From: Methanocorpusculaceae archaeon UBA456
GTDB lineage: Archaea; Halobacteriota; Methanomicrobia; Methanomicrobiales; Methanocorpusculaceae
Direction: 5' to 3'
NCBI GenBank assembly: GCA_002496395.1
Contig: DAJQ01000050.1
Coordinates: 28,038 to 62,496 of the forward strand
DNA: 34,459 nucleotides
The notes below the pieces were generated by a model that made no database searches, was not told the origin of the DNA, and saw only the letters and a program-made list of their open reading frames with translations. Numbering within the stretch: the stretch's first letter is position 1; each line of letters opens with the position of its first letter. A program made the translations under genes and the position numbers. This document shows, piece after piece, positions 8,412 through 15,862 of this stretch.

Positions 8412-8521
8412 TGCTGCGAGGGGGATCCGAACCCCCGACCTCCAGATATCCCAGATGATGGCGCCTTCGATTGCTCAAAACCCTATGAGTCTGGCGCCCT
8501 AACCAGCTAGGCCACCGCAGC
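8412..8521 (-). tRNA. tRNA-Met(CAT), elongator type, with 36-nt intron
   Basis: The 5' half (8521 to 8484) has acceptor GCTGCGG, D arm GCCT...GGGC, anticodon stem CCAGA and loop CTCATA. The 3' half (8447 to 8412) has A38, TCTGG, T arm GGGGG-TTCGGAT-CCCCC, acceptor TCGCAGC and discriminator A. The 36-nt intron (8448-8483) sits between positions 37 and 38, the canonical archaeal site cut by the splicing endonuclease. Mature length is 74 nt; CCA is not encoded. Anticodon CAT could also be the tRNA-Ile that is modified to read ATA. I prefer elongator Met because it often carries this intron in Euryarchaeota, and an initiator would not have this acceptor end. Confidence 0.92.
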
Positions 8522-8545
8522 ATCTGATGTTTGCACGGCTTGTGC

Positions 8546-8555
8546 ATAATAAGAA
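8546..8555 (-). promoter_or_regulatory. TATA box of tRNA-Met
   Basis: Read on the minus strand, TTATTATGCA lies about 25 to 30 bases before the 5' end of the tRNA at 8521, the normal distance for an archaeal promoter. Confidence 0.5.
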
Positions 8556-8665
8556 CGGCGCCTGCTCGTAAATAGCTTGCCATATGGGTTTGGCATCTCA
8601 GATGCATGTGATCTCAAAATATCCGAAGGCATAATGAATGTAAAACCGATGAAAAGAGTTTCAAT

Positions 8666-8681
8666 GGAAAAAAAGGAGGTA
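8666..8681 (-). terminator. Poly-T terminator of the pyc operon
   Basis: Immediately after the pycA stop codon the minus strand reads ATACCTCCTTTTTTTCC; the T7 run is at 8668-8674. This fits an archaeal poly-T terminator, with no clear hairpin. Confidence 0.55.
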
Positions 8682-10163
8682 TTAATTGCCTTTATTCATA
8701 TGCTGGAGATAGACATTAACAGCTGCTGTAACCGCTGCGGTCTCCTTTCCCTGACGGAGGGAAGCGGCGAGAGTCTGCATACGCGACTCTTCATCGCGGT
8801 AGAAACTCTGAAGGTTCCACATGATCTGCTGATCCGCAAGGAAATGTGTGTGAGTATTGCCCAGGATGAACTGACGATTATGCATCAGGGAGTGATGGAG
8901 CGGCAGGGTAGTCTTGACTCCCAGAATCACATATTCATAAATGGCTCTTCTCATCCGCTCGATCGCCTCGATCCGGGTAAGGCCATAGGAACAGAGCTTT
9001 GAGATCATCGAATCGTACTGGGGCGGGATCGCATACCCGACATGGATGCCTGAATCAACCCTGATGCCAGGGCCTCCGGGAGAACGATACCGGACGATCT
9101 TACCTGGATCTGCGGCAAAATCATTCAGGGGATCTTCTGCATTGATCCTGCATTCGATTGCATGGCCATGGAGAGAAATCTCATCCTGTTCATATGCAAG
9201 CGGTTCACCGGACGCTATTGCAAGCTGCTGGCGGACAATGTCGACTCCGGTGACCATTTCTGTGATGGTATGCTCCACCTGGAGACGGGTATTCATCTCC
9301 ATAAAGTAATAATTCCCTTCAGAATAGAGGAACTCAACCGTCCCGGCATTGGTGTAGTTACAGACCTTTGCAACCGTCAATGCTGAATCTGTCATCTTCT
9401 CACGAAGCTCAGGCGTCATGATCGGACAGGGGGCCTCCTCAACGAGCTTCTGGTGCCGCCTCTGGATCGAACACTCGCGTTCATAGAGGTGTATCCCATG
9501 GCCATCATAATCAGAGAGCACCTGCACTTCGATATGTCGGGGTTTGTCAAGATATTTTTCGATAAAGATTGTCGGATCTCCAAACGCAGACTGTGCGATC
9601 CGCATCCCTTTCTCGATCGCCTCGGCAATGCCGGAACTATCCCTGACGATCTGCATCCCGATACCGCCGCCACCCGCGCTTGCCTTCACAATGACCGGGT
9701 ATCCGATCTCCTCAGCAAAAGCGATACCTGCCTCTGTCGAGGTGACTCCCCCTTTTGTCCAGGGCAGAACCGGAACCCCGGCAGTGCTCATCGCCTCTTT
9801 GGAATCGAGTTTGGATCCCATCATATGAATGGTCTTCGAAGAGGGTCCGATGAATGTAAGGCCTGCCTTCTCCACATCCTCTGCAAAATGATAATTCTCT
9901 GCGAGGAAACCATATCCTGGATGAATCGCTTCTGCCTCACAGAGTGTGGCAATATCAATAATTCGATCCCGGTTCAGATAACTCTTCGAGGGGTGTGCCT
10001 CTCCGATGTGAAACGCCTCATCGGCATATTTCACATGGAGTGCATTTTTATCAGGGGTTGAATAGATGGCAACCGTCTCAATACCCAGCTCCCTGCAGGC
10101 ACGCATTACCCTGATGGCGATCTCGCCCCGGTTTGCGATGAGCACCTTATCGAAGAAGGTCAT
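8682..10163 (-). CDS. pycA: Pyruvate carboxylase subunit A (biotin carboxylase)
   Basis: The 493-aa protein is a full-length biotin carboxylase: N-terminal KVLIANRGEIAIRV, HPGYGFLAEN, the ATP-grasp glycine loop ASAGGGGIGMQ, ERECSIQRRHQKLVEEAPCP, and EMNTRLQVEH near the active site. It carboxylates the biotin on PycB with ATP and bicarbonate. In methanogens the PycA-PycB pair makes oxaloacetate from pyruvate for the incomplete TCA branch and for aspartate-family amino acids. Assignment to pyruvate rather than acetyl-CoA carboxylase rests on the partner. Its start overlaps the pycB stop in an ATGA, so the two are translationally coupled. The operon ends at a T7 run and is followed by the tRNA gene. 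Confidence 0.95.
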   Translation of the reverse strand: MTFFDKVLIANRGEIAIRVMRACRELGIETVAIYSTPDKNALHVKYADEAFHIGEAHPSKSYLNRDRIIDIATLCEAEAIHPGYGFLAENYHFAEDVEKAGLTFIGPSSKTIHMMGSKLDSKEAMSTAGVPVLPWTKGGVTSTEAGIAFAEEIGYPVIVKASAGGGGIGMQIVRDSSGIAEAIEKGMRIAQSAFGDPTIFIEKYLDKPRHIEVQVLSDYDGHGIHLYERECSIQRRHQKLVEEAPCPIMTPELREKMTDSALTVAKVCNYTNAGTVEFLYSEGNYYFMEMNTRLQVEHTITEMVTGVDIVRQQLAIASGEPLAYEQDEISLHGHAIECRINAEDPLNDFAADPGKIVRYRSPGGPGIRVDSGIHVGYAIPPQYDSMISKLCSYGLTRIEAIERMRRAIYEYVILGVKTTLPLHHSLMHNRQFILGNTHTHFLADQQIMWNLQSFYRDEESRMQTLAASLRQGKETAAVTAAVNVYLQHMNKGN

Positions 10164-11902
10164 TGGACCACCAGCAGTATGTCACCGTTTTGTACTACTG
10201 CTCCTGCATCGACAAAGATCTCCTGGACCTTTCCATCTATTGGACAGTGAATCGGGTTCTCCATCTTCATTGCTTCAAGGATGACCAGTGTATCTCCCTT
10301 CTTAACCTCCTGTCCGAGGCTCACCTTGACGTCTAGTACCATCCCCTGCATATTGCTCTTTATACCGCCCGGGAGATTCCCGCGTGGGATCTGTGATTTC
10401 ACAGAATTGCCAACCGGAGCAGATAATGCACTTCCTTCAACTGAGACGATCCTGACAGAGAAGATCTCGCCATCGACCTCAACCTCCATCGCATGGGGGA
10501 AATCAACAGGTGCTGACCCCTCCTTCTTTGGAACAGGAATGGGCTCGGGAGTCTTCTCTCCCCTGAGAAATGCCGGGGCAATCGCAGGATAGAGGATATA
10601 TGTCAGGACATCCTCTTCTTTTTTGATAAGCCCCATCGCTTCTGCCTCCTCCTTCAGAATCTCATAGATCGGCTCCAGCAGATCAGCAGGACGTACCGTG
10701 ATCATCTCCTCGCCGTCAATGATCTGTTGCCGGATTGCATCAGGAATTGGTGCAGGCGGACGCCCGTAGAGGCCACGTACATAATCCTTCACCTCTTTGG
10801 TGACATTCTGGTATCTCCCGCCCATCAGAACATTCAGAACAGCCTGTGTACCGACAATCTGGCTTGTTGGTGTGACAAGTGGTGGGTAGCCGAGATCTTT
10901 ACGCACATATGGGATCTCATCAAAGACCGCCTGCAGCTTATCGATTGCATCCTGCTCCTTGAGCTGGGAGACGAGGTTTGAGATCATCCCGCCCGGCAGC
11001 TGATAGACAAGGACGTCGCTATCAATCCGCTCAGAGATGGGATCAACAAGGGCATTGTACTTCTTTCTGACATCCATACAGAGGTTCCGGACCTTCCGGA
11101 GTGCCAGGAGATCGATTCCTGTCTCACGCGGTGTGCCAATCACCGAGGCTACAATACTCTCGGTAGCAGGCTGCGATGTCCCAAATGCAAATGGTGACAT
11201 CGCGGTATCAAGGATATCAACTCCCGCTTCAATTGCCGCCTGATAACTCATCGGAGCAATGCCGCTTGTAGAGTGGCTGTGGAGATCAACCAGCACATCC
11301 ACACGTTTCTTTATCCCCCGGATAAGTTCACGGGTGGTTTCGGGCATGATCAGCCCTGCCATATCCTTGATGCAGATCGAATCGCATCCAAGTGAATAGA
11401 GCTCCTCAGCCATATCGATGAACGTTGATATGGAATGCACAGGGCTTGTCGTATAGGATATTGCCCCCTGCATATGTGCTCCAACATCTGAAACAACCTT
11501 CATGGAGCTCTTCATATTCCGAATATCGTTCAATGCGTCGAATATTCTGAATATATCGACGCCATTTGAATGGGCTGCTGTGACAAAACGCTCCACAACG
11601 TCATCAGGGTAATGCCTGTACCCGACAAGGTTCTGCCCCCGCAGGAGCATCTGAATTGGTGTATCCGGCAGCACTTCCTTGAGTGAACGAAGACGCATCC
11701 ATGGATCGTCATTTAAAAAGCGGATACAGCTATCAAATGTAGCACCACCCCACGCCTCCACCGAAAAGAAACCAATCTTATTGATCTCTTTGGCAATCGG
11801 TATCATGTCTTCAGTCTGAAGGCGGGTTGCGATGAGCGATTGATGTGCATCCCTCAGCGTGGTATCTGTGATGTATACTCTGGAATCTTTTGATTTCGTC
11901 AT
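10160..11902 (-). CDS. pycB: Pyruvate carboxylase subunit B (carboxyltransferase + biotin carrier)
   Basis: The 580-aa protein carries the carboxyltransferase domain (about 8-280; ITDTTLRDAHQS, CIKDMAGL with the lysine that is carboxylated in the family, and the zinc ligands in DLHSHSTSG), a conserved PYC-type middle region, and a C-terminal biotinyl domain with EAMKMEN, the biotin being attached to Lys546. It transfers the carboxyl group from biotin to pyruvate. Oxaloacetate decarboxylase alpha subunits look alike, but fusion of carrier and transferase next to a biotin carboxylase supports pyruvate carboxylase. GAGGTG six bases before the ATG fixes the start. The biotin importer and biotin ligase are encoded just upstream on the same strand. 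Confidence 0.95.
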   Translation of the reverse strand: MTKSKDSRVYITDTTLRDAHQSLIATRLQTEDMIPIAKEINKIGFFSVEAWGGATFDSCIRFLNDDPWMRLRSLKEVLPDTPIQMLLRGQNLVGYRHYPDDVVERFVTAAHSNGVDIFRIFDALNDIRNMKSSMKVVSDVGAHMQGAISYTTSPVHSISTFIDMAEELYSLGCDSICIKDMAGLIMPETTRELIRGIKKRVDVLVDLHSHSTSGIAPMSYQAAIEAGVDILDTAMSPFAFGTSQPATESIVASVIGTPRETGIDLLALRKVRNLCMDVRKKYNALVDPISERIDSDVLVYQLPGGMISNLVSQLKEQDAIDKLQAVFDEIPYVRKDLGYPPLVTPTSQIVGTQAVLNVLMGGRYQNVTKEVKDYVRGLYGRPPAPIPDAIRQQIIDGEEMITVRPADLLEPIYEILKEEAEAMGLIKKEEDVLTYILYPAIAPAFLRGEKTPEPIPVPKKEGSAPVDFPHAMEVEVDGEIFSVRIVSVEGSALSAPVGNSVKSQIPRGNLPGGIKSNMQGMVLDVKVSLGQEVKKGDTLVILEAMKMENPIHCPIDGKVQEIFVDAGAVVQNGDILLVVQ

Positions 11903-11907
11903 CTAAA

Positions 11908-11972
11908 CACCTCGTGGGCTGAGGAATTGTTAAAAATCGAGCCTCTCAGAGATTAAACCTGATAGTATAAAT
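11908..11972 (-). promoter_or_regulatory. Promoter and ribosome binding site of pycBA
   Basis: On the minus strand TTTATA (11966-11971) would start transcription near 11943, and GAGGTG (11908-11913) lies six bases before the ATG. The pyc genes thus have their own promoter directly after the stop codon of the ECF operon (11979). I see no convincing copy of the inverted repeat found before bioY. Confidence 0.55.
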
Positions 11973-11978
11973 AATTCT

Positions 11979-13241
11979 CTAAAATGACAGTAAACTGTAA
12001 AACAAGGGAATTATGGCAATTAAAGTAAGTAGGCTGTCTCTTTTTCTTCCAGGAAAAAAAGGTGCATAGGTACCCCCACCATTAAAACCCCTGAGTGCGA
12101 GAAGGCGTGCAGTCTCATCTGATCGGCGTATATGCATCAGGAGCAATGATATGGAAGCAGGAATGAACGTTTTAACTCCAATATTTAGCCCTTTAATGGA
12201 ATATGCCCTTCGAATCTGTAGAAGATCGGACCCTGCGAGATATATCCCCTGCATCGCCATCTCAGCTGCAAGCCCTATATCAAAACCCTTTCGTTCTTTT
12301 CCTGCCCAGACGAAGATATCCAGCATTTCACCCCCGCGGTAATCCGTATATACCCAGAATGAGATGAAGAGGATTACACCCATCCTGATGCCGTAGGATA
12401 ATCCCCCCCCGGTAAAATATTCTGTTACAAGAGCTGGCAGGAGGATGAGCATTCCAAGTACGAAGATGAGGTGCCAATCTGGAATCTCCCACCGTCGCCA
12501 GCAGGCAACAAACCACCAGAGCAGTGCAAGGATTGCCCCTCCAATTGAGAGAAAAGCACCAAGCGAGAGGAGGATCACAGAGAGGAGCCTGAGACGCCCA
12601 TCTCCAAAAACAGGAGGCTTCTCCTCGAAATCCGAGGACTTTTCACCGGCTCCCTCTGGTATTCCATGAACAGCGTCTGCCGGATAGAGAGAGCCGTTCC
12701 TCATACTGAGATGAAATCCACTCTTTGGGAGGATCTCACGTTCATGGGTAAAGATGATGGTTACGCCCGATCTTCTGCTTTCAATCATCGTGCAGAGCCA
12801 TTGCTTCATTTCGGTGTCAAGGGAGGAGAAGGGTTCGTCAAGAATGAGGAGATCGGGCTCTTTGGCGAAGATGCATGCGAGGCTGAGCCTTTTTAATTCT
12901 CCCCGCGAGAGATGAAGCGGGTCACGCATAAACAGTGTTTCCGGCAGGATTGCGCTCTCAATCATATCCGGATCCACGCCCCATGAACGGATCTCTTCAA
13001 GCACGGTTGCACCGGTAATATGGTATTCCGGAAACTGCAGGGAGATGGCTTCAGATGTAATGCCGGTTTTATCAACTTTTCCTGAATCCGGTCGGAGGTG
13101 GCCGGAGAGGATGAGAGAGAGGGTGCTCTTCCCCGATCCGATGGGGCCGGTGATCAGGTACGTTCCAGGTAAGAATGAGTAATTCACCGAGAGGGAAAAT
13201 GTTCCCTGCTGGAAATTGATATCCTCCAATATGACTTTCAT
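11979..13241 (-). CDS. ECF transporter ATPase-EcfT fusion (biotin importer)
   Basis: One 420-aa chain joins two ECF components. Residues 1-200 are an ABC ATPase with GPIGSGKS (32-39), Q-loop LQFPEY (Gln69), signature LSRGE (111-115), Walker B LLILDEP (131-137) and His166. After a charged linker (about 190-215), residues 220-420 hold several transmembrane helices and the cytoplasmic coupling helices expected of EcfT, with a LALRGFNGGG segment resembling the Ala-Arg-Gly motif. It is the energising part of the importer with BioY and the short ATPase. A-T fusions are less usual than separate genes. The start overlaps the previous gene by ATGA. The last gene of the operon, it ends just before the pyc promoter. 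Confidence 0.88.
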   Translation of the reverse strand: MKVILEDINFQQGTFSLSVNYSFLPGTYLITGPIGSGKSTLSLILSGHLRPDSGKVDKTGITSEAISLQFPEYHITGATVLEEIRSWGVDPDMIESAILPETLFMRDPLHLSRGELKRLSLACIFAKEPDLLILDEPFSSLDTEMKQWLCTMIESRRSGVTIIFTHEREILPKSGFHLSMRNGSLYPADAVHGIPEGAGEKSSDFEEKPPVFGDGRLRLLSVILLSLGAFLSIGGAILALLWWFVACWRRWEIPDWHLIFVLGMLILLPALVTEYFTGGGLSYGIRMGVILFISFWVYTDYRGGEMLDIFVWAGKERKGFDIGLAAEMAMQGIYLAGSDLLQIRRAYSIKGLNIGVKTFIPASISLLLMHIRRSDETARLLALRGFNGGGTYAPFFPGRKRDSLLTLIAIIPLFYSLLSF

Positions 13242-13846
13242 CTCAGATCATCCCGACTAATCTCCCCATTCTCAAGAAGCACCACGTGATCGGATCCCGC
13301 TGCTATATCCCTGTACTGGCTGCTCTGGAGAGTATATTCCGGAGGATGCAGGCGTATTGCCTTTTGAACCCTCCATGCGGTATCTCTGTCAAGGTGTGAG
13401 TCTGCCTCATCGATAACGAGGAGAATTGGATCGATGACAAGTGCGCAGGCAAGGGCGACAAGCACCTTCTCCCCGCCCGAAAGTGTCCGGGTCTTTCTCT
13501 CCAGAAGATGCGTGATACAAAGCCGCTCTGCAATCTCTGTCGTTCGTTCCTCAATCTGATCGATCGAATCATGTCGGAATCTGAGTGGCGCCGCAATCTC
13601 GTTGAAGACCTGATCAAACAGGATATTTCTGTCAGGGAACTCGGATACCCACCCTATATCCAGCGATCTCGGGGGAAGATGATCGATTTGAACCGATCCA
13701 TGCTCCGGTAGGCAGACCCCGGCACATAGTGAGAGCAGTGTCGTCTTCCCCGCTCCATTTCTGCCGAGCACTGTCGTTATACCCCTGGGTATCTCATATG
13801 AGGGAATAGTAAGTATGCCATGGTAAAGATTCTCGATTGTTATCAT
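13238..13846 (-). CDS. Short ECF-type ABC ATPase (biotin importer)
   Basis: A 202-aa ABC ATPase, somewhat shorter than usual EcfA proteins. It has GRNGAGKT (28-35), LSGGEK (122-127) and LLVIDE (142-147). Two otherwise conserved positions differ: the Q-loop reads VSEFPD, giving Glu69 for Gln, and the switch region reads SSQYRD, giving Gln177 where His is expected. The ATP site it contributes to may therefore be weak or regulatory, while the fusion partner keeps both residues. It is linked to bioY and to the ATPase-EcfT gene by 4-base overlaps, so all three should be made together. Role by context: second ATPase of the BioY transporter. Confidence 0.85.
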   Translation of the reverse strand: MITIENLYHGILTIPSYEIPRGITTVLGRNGAGKTTLLSLCAGVCLPEHGSVQIDHLPPRSLDIGWVSEFPDRNILFDQVFNEIAAPLRFRHDSIDQIEERTTEIAERLCITHLLERKTRTLSGGEKVLVALACALVIDPILLVIDEADSHLDRDTAWRVQKAIRLHPPEYTLQSSQYRDIAAGSDHVVLLENGEISRDDLR

Positions 13847-14361
13847 GAGATCCTTTTACCGATGACAAGTGCTGCCGCCCCTTTGATTATATCACCCGGG
13901 ATAAATGGGATGACCCCGATCATGGCTGCTGCAACAAATGGTATCCCGGTTGAAACTGAAAGCCATGCAGTACCCAGTACATAAATAATGATGCTGGCAG
14001 CTGCGATAGCTGCTATGCCAGAAAATTTAAAGTCTTTTTCCAGTATAAGTCCGGCAACAAGTGCGGCTGGAATAAAACCGATAATATACCCTCCTGTGGG
14101 TCCGAGGAGAACTCCAATCCCGGCTGTTCCATTATGGAAGACCGGAAGGTTACAGATCCCAAGAAGGACATAGAGGGCAACCGGAAGTACTGCATATCTC
14201 TTCATAACAACTACCGCAAGCAGGATGAAGAGTGTCTGGAGGGTGAAGGGAACGAGAGGAAGGAAGGGTATGGTAATGGAAATCCATCCTCCGATAGCGA
14301 TGAGTGCAGTGAATGTTGCCGTTCTCGTCAGCATTTGTGCATACTCGATAGTACCATACAT
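13843..14361 (-). CDS. bioY: Biotin transporter substrate-binding subunit BioY
   Basis: The 172-aa membrane protein has about six hydrophobic segments and BioY-family marks: IPFLPLVPFTLQTLFILLAV near the start, the GPTGGY(I)IGF motif and GIPFVAAAMIGVIPFIPGDIIK near the end. It binds biotin in the membrane and works with the two downstream ATPase genes. A GTG at 14374-14376 is an alternative start, but ATG 14361 has AGGT eight bases before it and better fits family length. The promoter region carries a perfect inverted repeat (14360-14394) that overlaps the TATA box and ends at the start codon, consistent with control by the BirA encoded next door. Confidence 0.93.
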   Translation of the reverse strand: MYGTIEYAQMLTRTATFTALIAIGGWISITIPFLPLVPFTLQTLFILLAVVVMKRYAVLPVALYVLLGICNLPVFHNGTAGIGVLLGPTGGYIIGFIPAALVAGLILEKDFKFSGIAAIAAASIIIYVLGTAWLSVSTGIPFVAAAMIGVIPFIPGDIIKGAAALVIGKRIS

Positions 14362-14401
14362 CGTCAACCTGATCACTCTTTGTTGGTTGACGATAAAAAT
14401 G
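14360..14401 (-). promoter_or_regulatory. Probable BirA operator and TATA box of bioY operon
   Basis: ATCGTCAACC (14360-14369) and GGTTGACGAT (14385-14394) form a perfect 10-bp inverted repeat with a 15-nt spacer. The AACC-N15-GGTT core and spacing match known bacterial BirA operators. On the minus strand the TATA-like TTTTTATC (about 14393-14400) abuts the repeat, and the bioY ATG lies at its other edge, so a bound dimer would block initiation. The neighbouring birA gene encodes a ligase with a DNA-binding domain. Confidence 0.72.
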
Positions 14402-14422
14402 TTCTTTTAAAAAAAGTACAGT

Positions 14423-15403
14423 TCAGAGGAGGTGACAGTCTCCGGCTATGACACGCTCAATCTTTCCGTTATCTTTCCGGATTATGAGGGCCCCCTGCTC
14501 ATCCAGATCGATTGCTTCACCTTCAAATGTCTTCTTCAGTGTCCTGATCTCTACTCTTTGTTCAAGTGTGCAGGAGAGACTCTTCCATTCACGGATGAGG
14601 GCTTCGAACTCATTCCTCTCAAGAAGATTATACCGGCGTTCAAACTCCGTCAGTACCCTTGCAAGGAATTTAGCCCTGTCGACTTCGTACCCGAGTTCTT
14701 CAGAGATGGAGGTGACTTCACGGTTTAATACCGGCATCAGATCAGATACTGACACATTCACATCAATTCCGATACTCAGGAGGCAATAGTGTATAACATC
14801 CGCCTCTGCCGAGAGCTCAAGATGCATGCCTGCGACCTTTTTATCTCCTATAAAGATATCATTAGGCCATTTGATCAAAGCTCCGATCTCGTATTCCTTC
14901 CTGATAGCACGTGCAACTGCTACTGAGGCTGCCATCATGATCATGTAGGCACGCGAGATCGGAATCGACGGCTTCAGGAGGATGGTTGTCCAGACGCCTC
15001 CGGCCGGAGATGCCCATGATCGGCCGAGCCTCCCGATTCCACCTGTCTGCTCCTCAGCTATAATAACAAGCCCTTCCTCTATCTCATCGTCGATCTCACG
15101 CATCATCTGCTTACCAAGCCAGATTGTTGAGGGAGTAGTGATGGCATAGTGAAGATCTGATCCGATTCTTTTTGTTTTCAGGTGCCGTCTTATCTCATAG
15201 GGGAGGAGACGTTTTGTCCGCTGTGTAAGATGATATCCTTCTTTCTGGGATGCCTCAATCTCATATCCCAGATCGCGAAGTTCCTGAATATGTTTCCAGA
15301 CCGCGGATCTACTGATACCGAGTTCCTTACTAATTTTTTCTCCGGAGATCTTTTCCCCGGAAGCATCGAGAATCCTGAGAACATTATACGCAGCGTTTGT
15401 CAT
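14423..15403 (-). CDS. birA: Bifunctional biotin-protein ligase / biotin repressor
   Basis: The 326-aa protein has an N-terminal winged helix-turn-helix (about 1-65; ISKELGISRSAVWKHIQELRDLG) and the ligase core: GGIGRLGRSW (121-130), KWPND (178-182), DKKVAGM with the catalytic lysine, and a small C-terminal SH3-like domain. It makes biotinyl-AMP, biotinylates PycB, and probably represses the bioY operon when carrier is saturated. In the nucleotide loop, Ile123 stands where many ligases have Arg (GRGR), while the next Arg is kept. The start at 15403 is chosen because AAAGGT lies seven bases before it; ATG 15409 overlaps the previous stop and would have no spacing. It is the distal gene after the DUF2111 gene. 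Confidence 0.92.
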   Translation of the reverse strand: MTNAAYNVLRILDASGEKISGEKISKELGISRSAVWKHIQELRDLGYEIEASQKEGYHLTQRTKRLLPYEIRRHLKTKRIGSDLHYAITTPSTIWLGKQMMREIDDEIEEGLVIIAEEQTGGIGRLGRSWASPAGGVWTTILLKPSIPISRAYMIMMAASVAVARAIRKEYEIGALIKWPNDIFIGDKKVAGMHLELSAEADVIHYCLLSIGIDVNVSVSDLMPVLNREVTSISEELGYEVDRAKFLARVLTEFERRYNLLERNEFEALIREWKSLSCTLEQRVEIRTLKKTFEGEAIDLDEQGALIIRKDNGKIERVIAGDCHLL

Positions 15404-15408
15404 TGCCA

Positions 15409-15834
15409 TTACCTTTTTGAACTGATTTGTTCGGTATTTATCGGGCATGGATCTGTTCCACATACCTGACGGAGGATAAAACTCTGGTGTTCCATCAGTG
15501 TTGCGAGATCAAAGATTCCGGTGATATCCACAACCCCTATTGCACCAATCGCCTCTCCGTCCTTATCACGTAGGGGTGCAACCACCACGGGAATCCCTTT
15601 ATATGTTCCGGTATCCGGTCTGCTCTTGATCAGCTGATTTTTCGCAATTGCTTCCTCAAGAACCGGACCGGTATAGGCCCGGTCAATGATCTTTCCCTCT
15701 TCGATCCTGATTCCTGGTTTGTCTGCCGATTTACCTGTCACCGGGAGTTCTGAGACGATCATATGGATTGTCATTAAAACAGGCTCCAGATCATCGGAAG
15801 ATGAATTGTGGGCAATGGTATACTGATGCATCAT
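15409..15834 (-). CDS. DUF2111 protein of methanogens
   Basis: The 141-aa protein fits the DUF2111 family known from methanogens. The centre (GIRIEEGKIIDRAYTGPVL, then KGIPVVVAPLRDKDGEAIGAIGVVDITG) resembles a small PAS/GAF-like ligand-sensing fold; this is a structural guess. It ends with a Cys pair (CGTDPC). No DNA-binding or catalytic motif is evident. Its stop codon is five bases before the chosen birA start, so the two are almost certainly co-transcribed, which suggests a link with biotin or pyruvate carboxylase control; no function is established. Confidence 0.8.
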   Translation of the reverse strand: MMHQYTIAHNSSSDDLEPVLMTIHMIVSELPVTGKSADKPGIRIEEGKIIDRAYTGPVLEEAIAKNQLIKSRPDTGTYKGIPVVVAPLRDKDGEAIGAIGVVDITGIFDLATLMEHQSFILRQVCGTDPCPINTEQISSKR

Positions 15835-15862
15835 CCAACACTAAGAATCATACCTGCTCCAT

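Noticed and set aside
8341..8607. Open frame extending the beta-lactamase-like protein upstream through the tRNA gene
   Set aside because: It would translate the tRNA-Met gene and place about 90 residues before a clear lipoprotein signal peptide; start codons after the tRNA fit better.
11903..11978. Second BirA site before pycB (TTGTTAAAA and ATTAAACC half-sites)
   Set aside because: The half-sites are not arranged as an inverted repeat with 14 to 16 bases between them, and no GGTT partner lies at the right distance.
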